Below are positions 63,959-64,000 of a stretch of DNA of 64,000 nt, piece after piece. The position numbers were made by a program, and so were the translations under genes. Every line of letters begins with the position of its first letter. The stretch's first letter is position 1. Origin of the DNA: Druceiella hillmani (taxonomy: Eukaryota > Arthropoda > Insecta > Lepidoptera > Hepialidae); NCBI GenBank assembly GCA_039881145.1, contig JAYKKI010000066.1, forward strand, positions 12,603,501 through 12,667,500, written 5' to 3'. A model generated the notes under the pieces. The model was not told the origin of the DNA, made no database searches, and saw nothing but the letters and a program-made list of their open reading frames with translations.

Positions 63959-64000
63959 ATTCATATTTATATATTCTCTTATTTTATAAAGACCTTTGGA

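Larger units (their letters stand above)
55674..64000. other. Upstream region of ppk-A, no further gene recognised
   Basis: Should contain the ppk-A promoter and any 5' untranslated exon, but no convincing core promoter could be picked out in such AT-rich sequence. Holds two FB1 copies, (TA)n tracts, the 60.5-kb hairpin and the SINE-like patch. Confidence 0.5.

Overview
This window is eukaryotic, AT-rich (roughly 70-75% A+T by eye) and almost certainly from an insect. It has small exons separated by long introns, no operon-like packing, many (TA)n microsatellites, a DD41D-type mariner-like transposon, LINE remnants and several MITE-like families. The only host genes I can support are two multi-exon genes of the insect pickpocket (ppk) class of DEG/ENaC cation channels. 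I cannot name the species; the low gene density suggests a fairly large, repeat-rich genome.

Both channel genes lie on the minus strand in the same order. I rebuilt them by hand from splice sites and reading-frame continuity. The upstream gene (called ppk-A here) runs from an ATG at 55673 down to a stop at 44993: 11 coding exons, 1569 nt, 522 residues. The downstream gene (ppk-B) runs from an ATG at 23199 down to a stop at 11095: 10 coding exons, 1347 nt, 448 residues. Each has the family layout: N-terminal gating motif, first membrane helix, FP-x-V/I-x-x-C-N motif, cysteine-rich extracellular domain, second membrane helix with a G-x-S filter. Equivalent introns have the same phase. Exons 6 and 7 of ppk-A together are exactly as long (277 nt) as the single exon 6 of ppk-B, so the pair looks like a tandem duplicate differing by one intron. 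Subunits of this class normally form trimers, so the two products could in principle assemble together, but nothing in the sequence shows it.

Region by region. 1-7,680: intergenic, (TA)n tracts, no gene recognised. 7,688-9,140: a perfect 60-bp-arm palindrome directly abutting a broken DD41D mariner-like element. 11,095-23,199: ppk-B. 23,200-44,992: about 22 kb between the genes, with LINE remnants at 23.9-24.2 kb (weak), 27.9-28.4 kb and 35.5-37.0 kb, a 389-bp TIR element at 28.5-28.9 kb with two partial relatives, and several copies of a fold-back repeat. 44,993-55,673: ppk-A, with fold-back repeats and (TA)n elements in its introns. 55,674-64,000: intergenic, two more fold-back repeats, (TA)n tracts, a GC-rich 25-bp hairpin and a possible tRNA-derived SINE head.

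The most interesting signals are: the coordinated loss of two cysteines in ppk-A that pair with each other in ASIC structures; an Asn replacing the otherwise conserved His of the gating HG motif in ppk-B; a dispersed fold-back repeat with an asymmetric tail (10 copies or fragments); and several unrelated, perfectly self-complementary hairpins with 6-7 nt loops.
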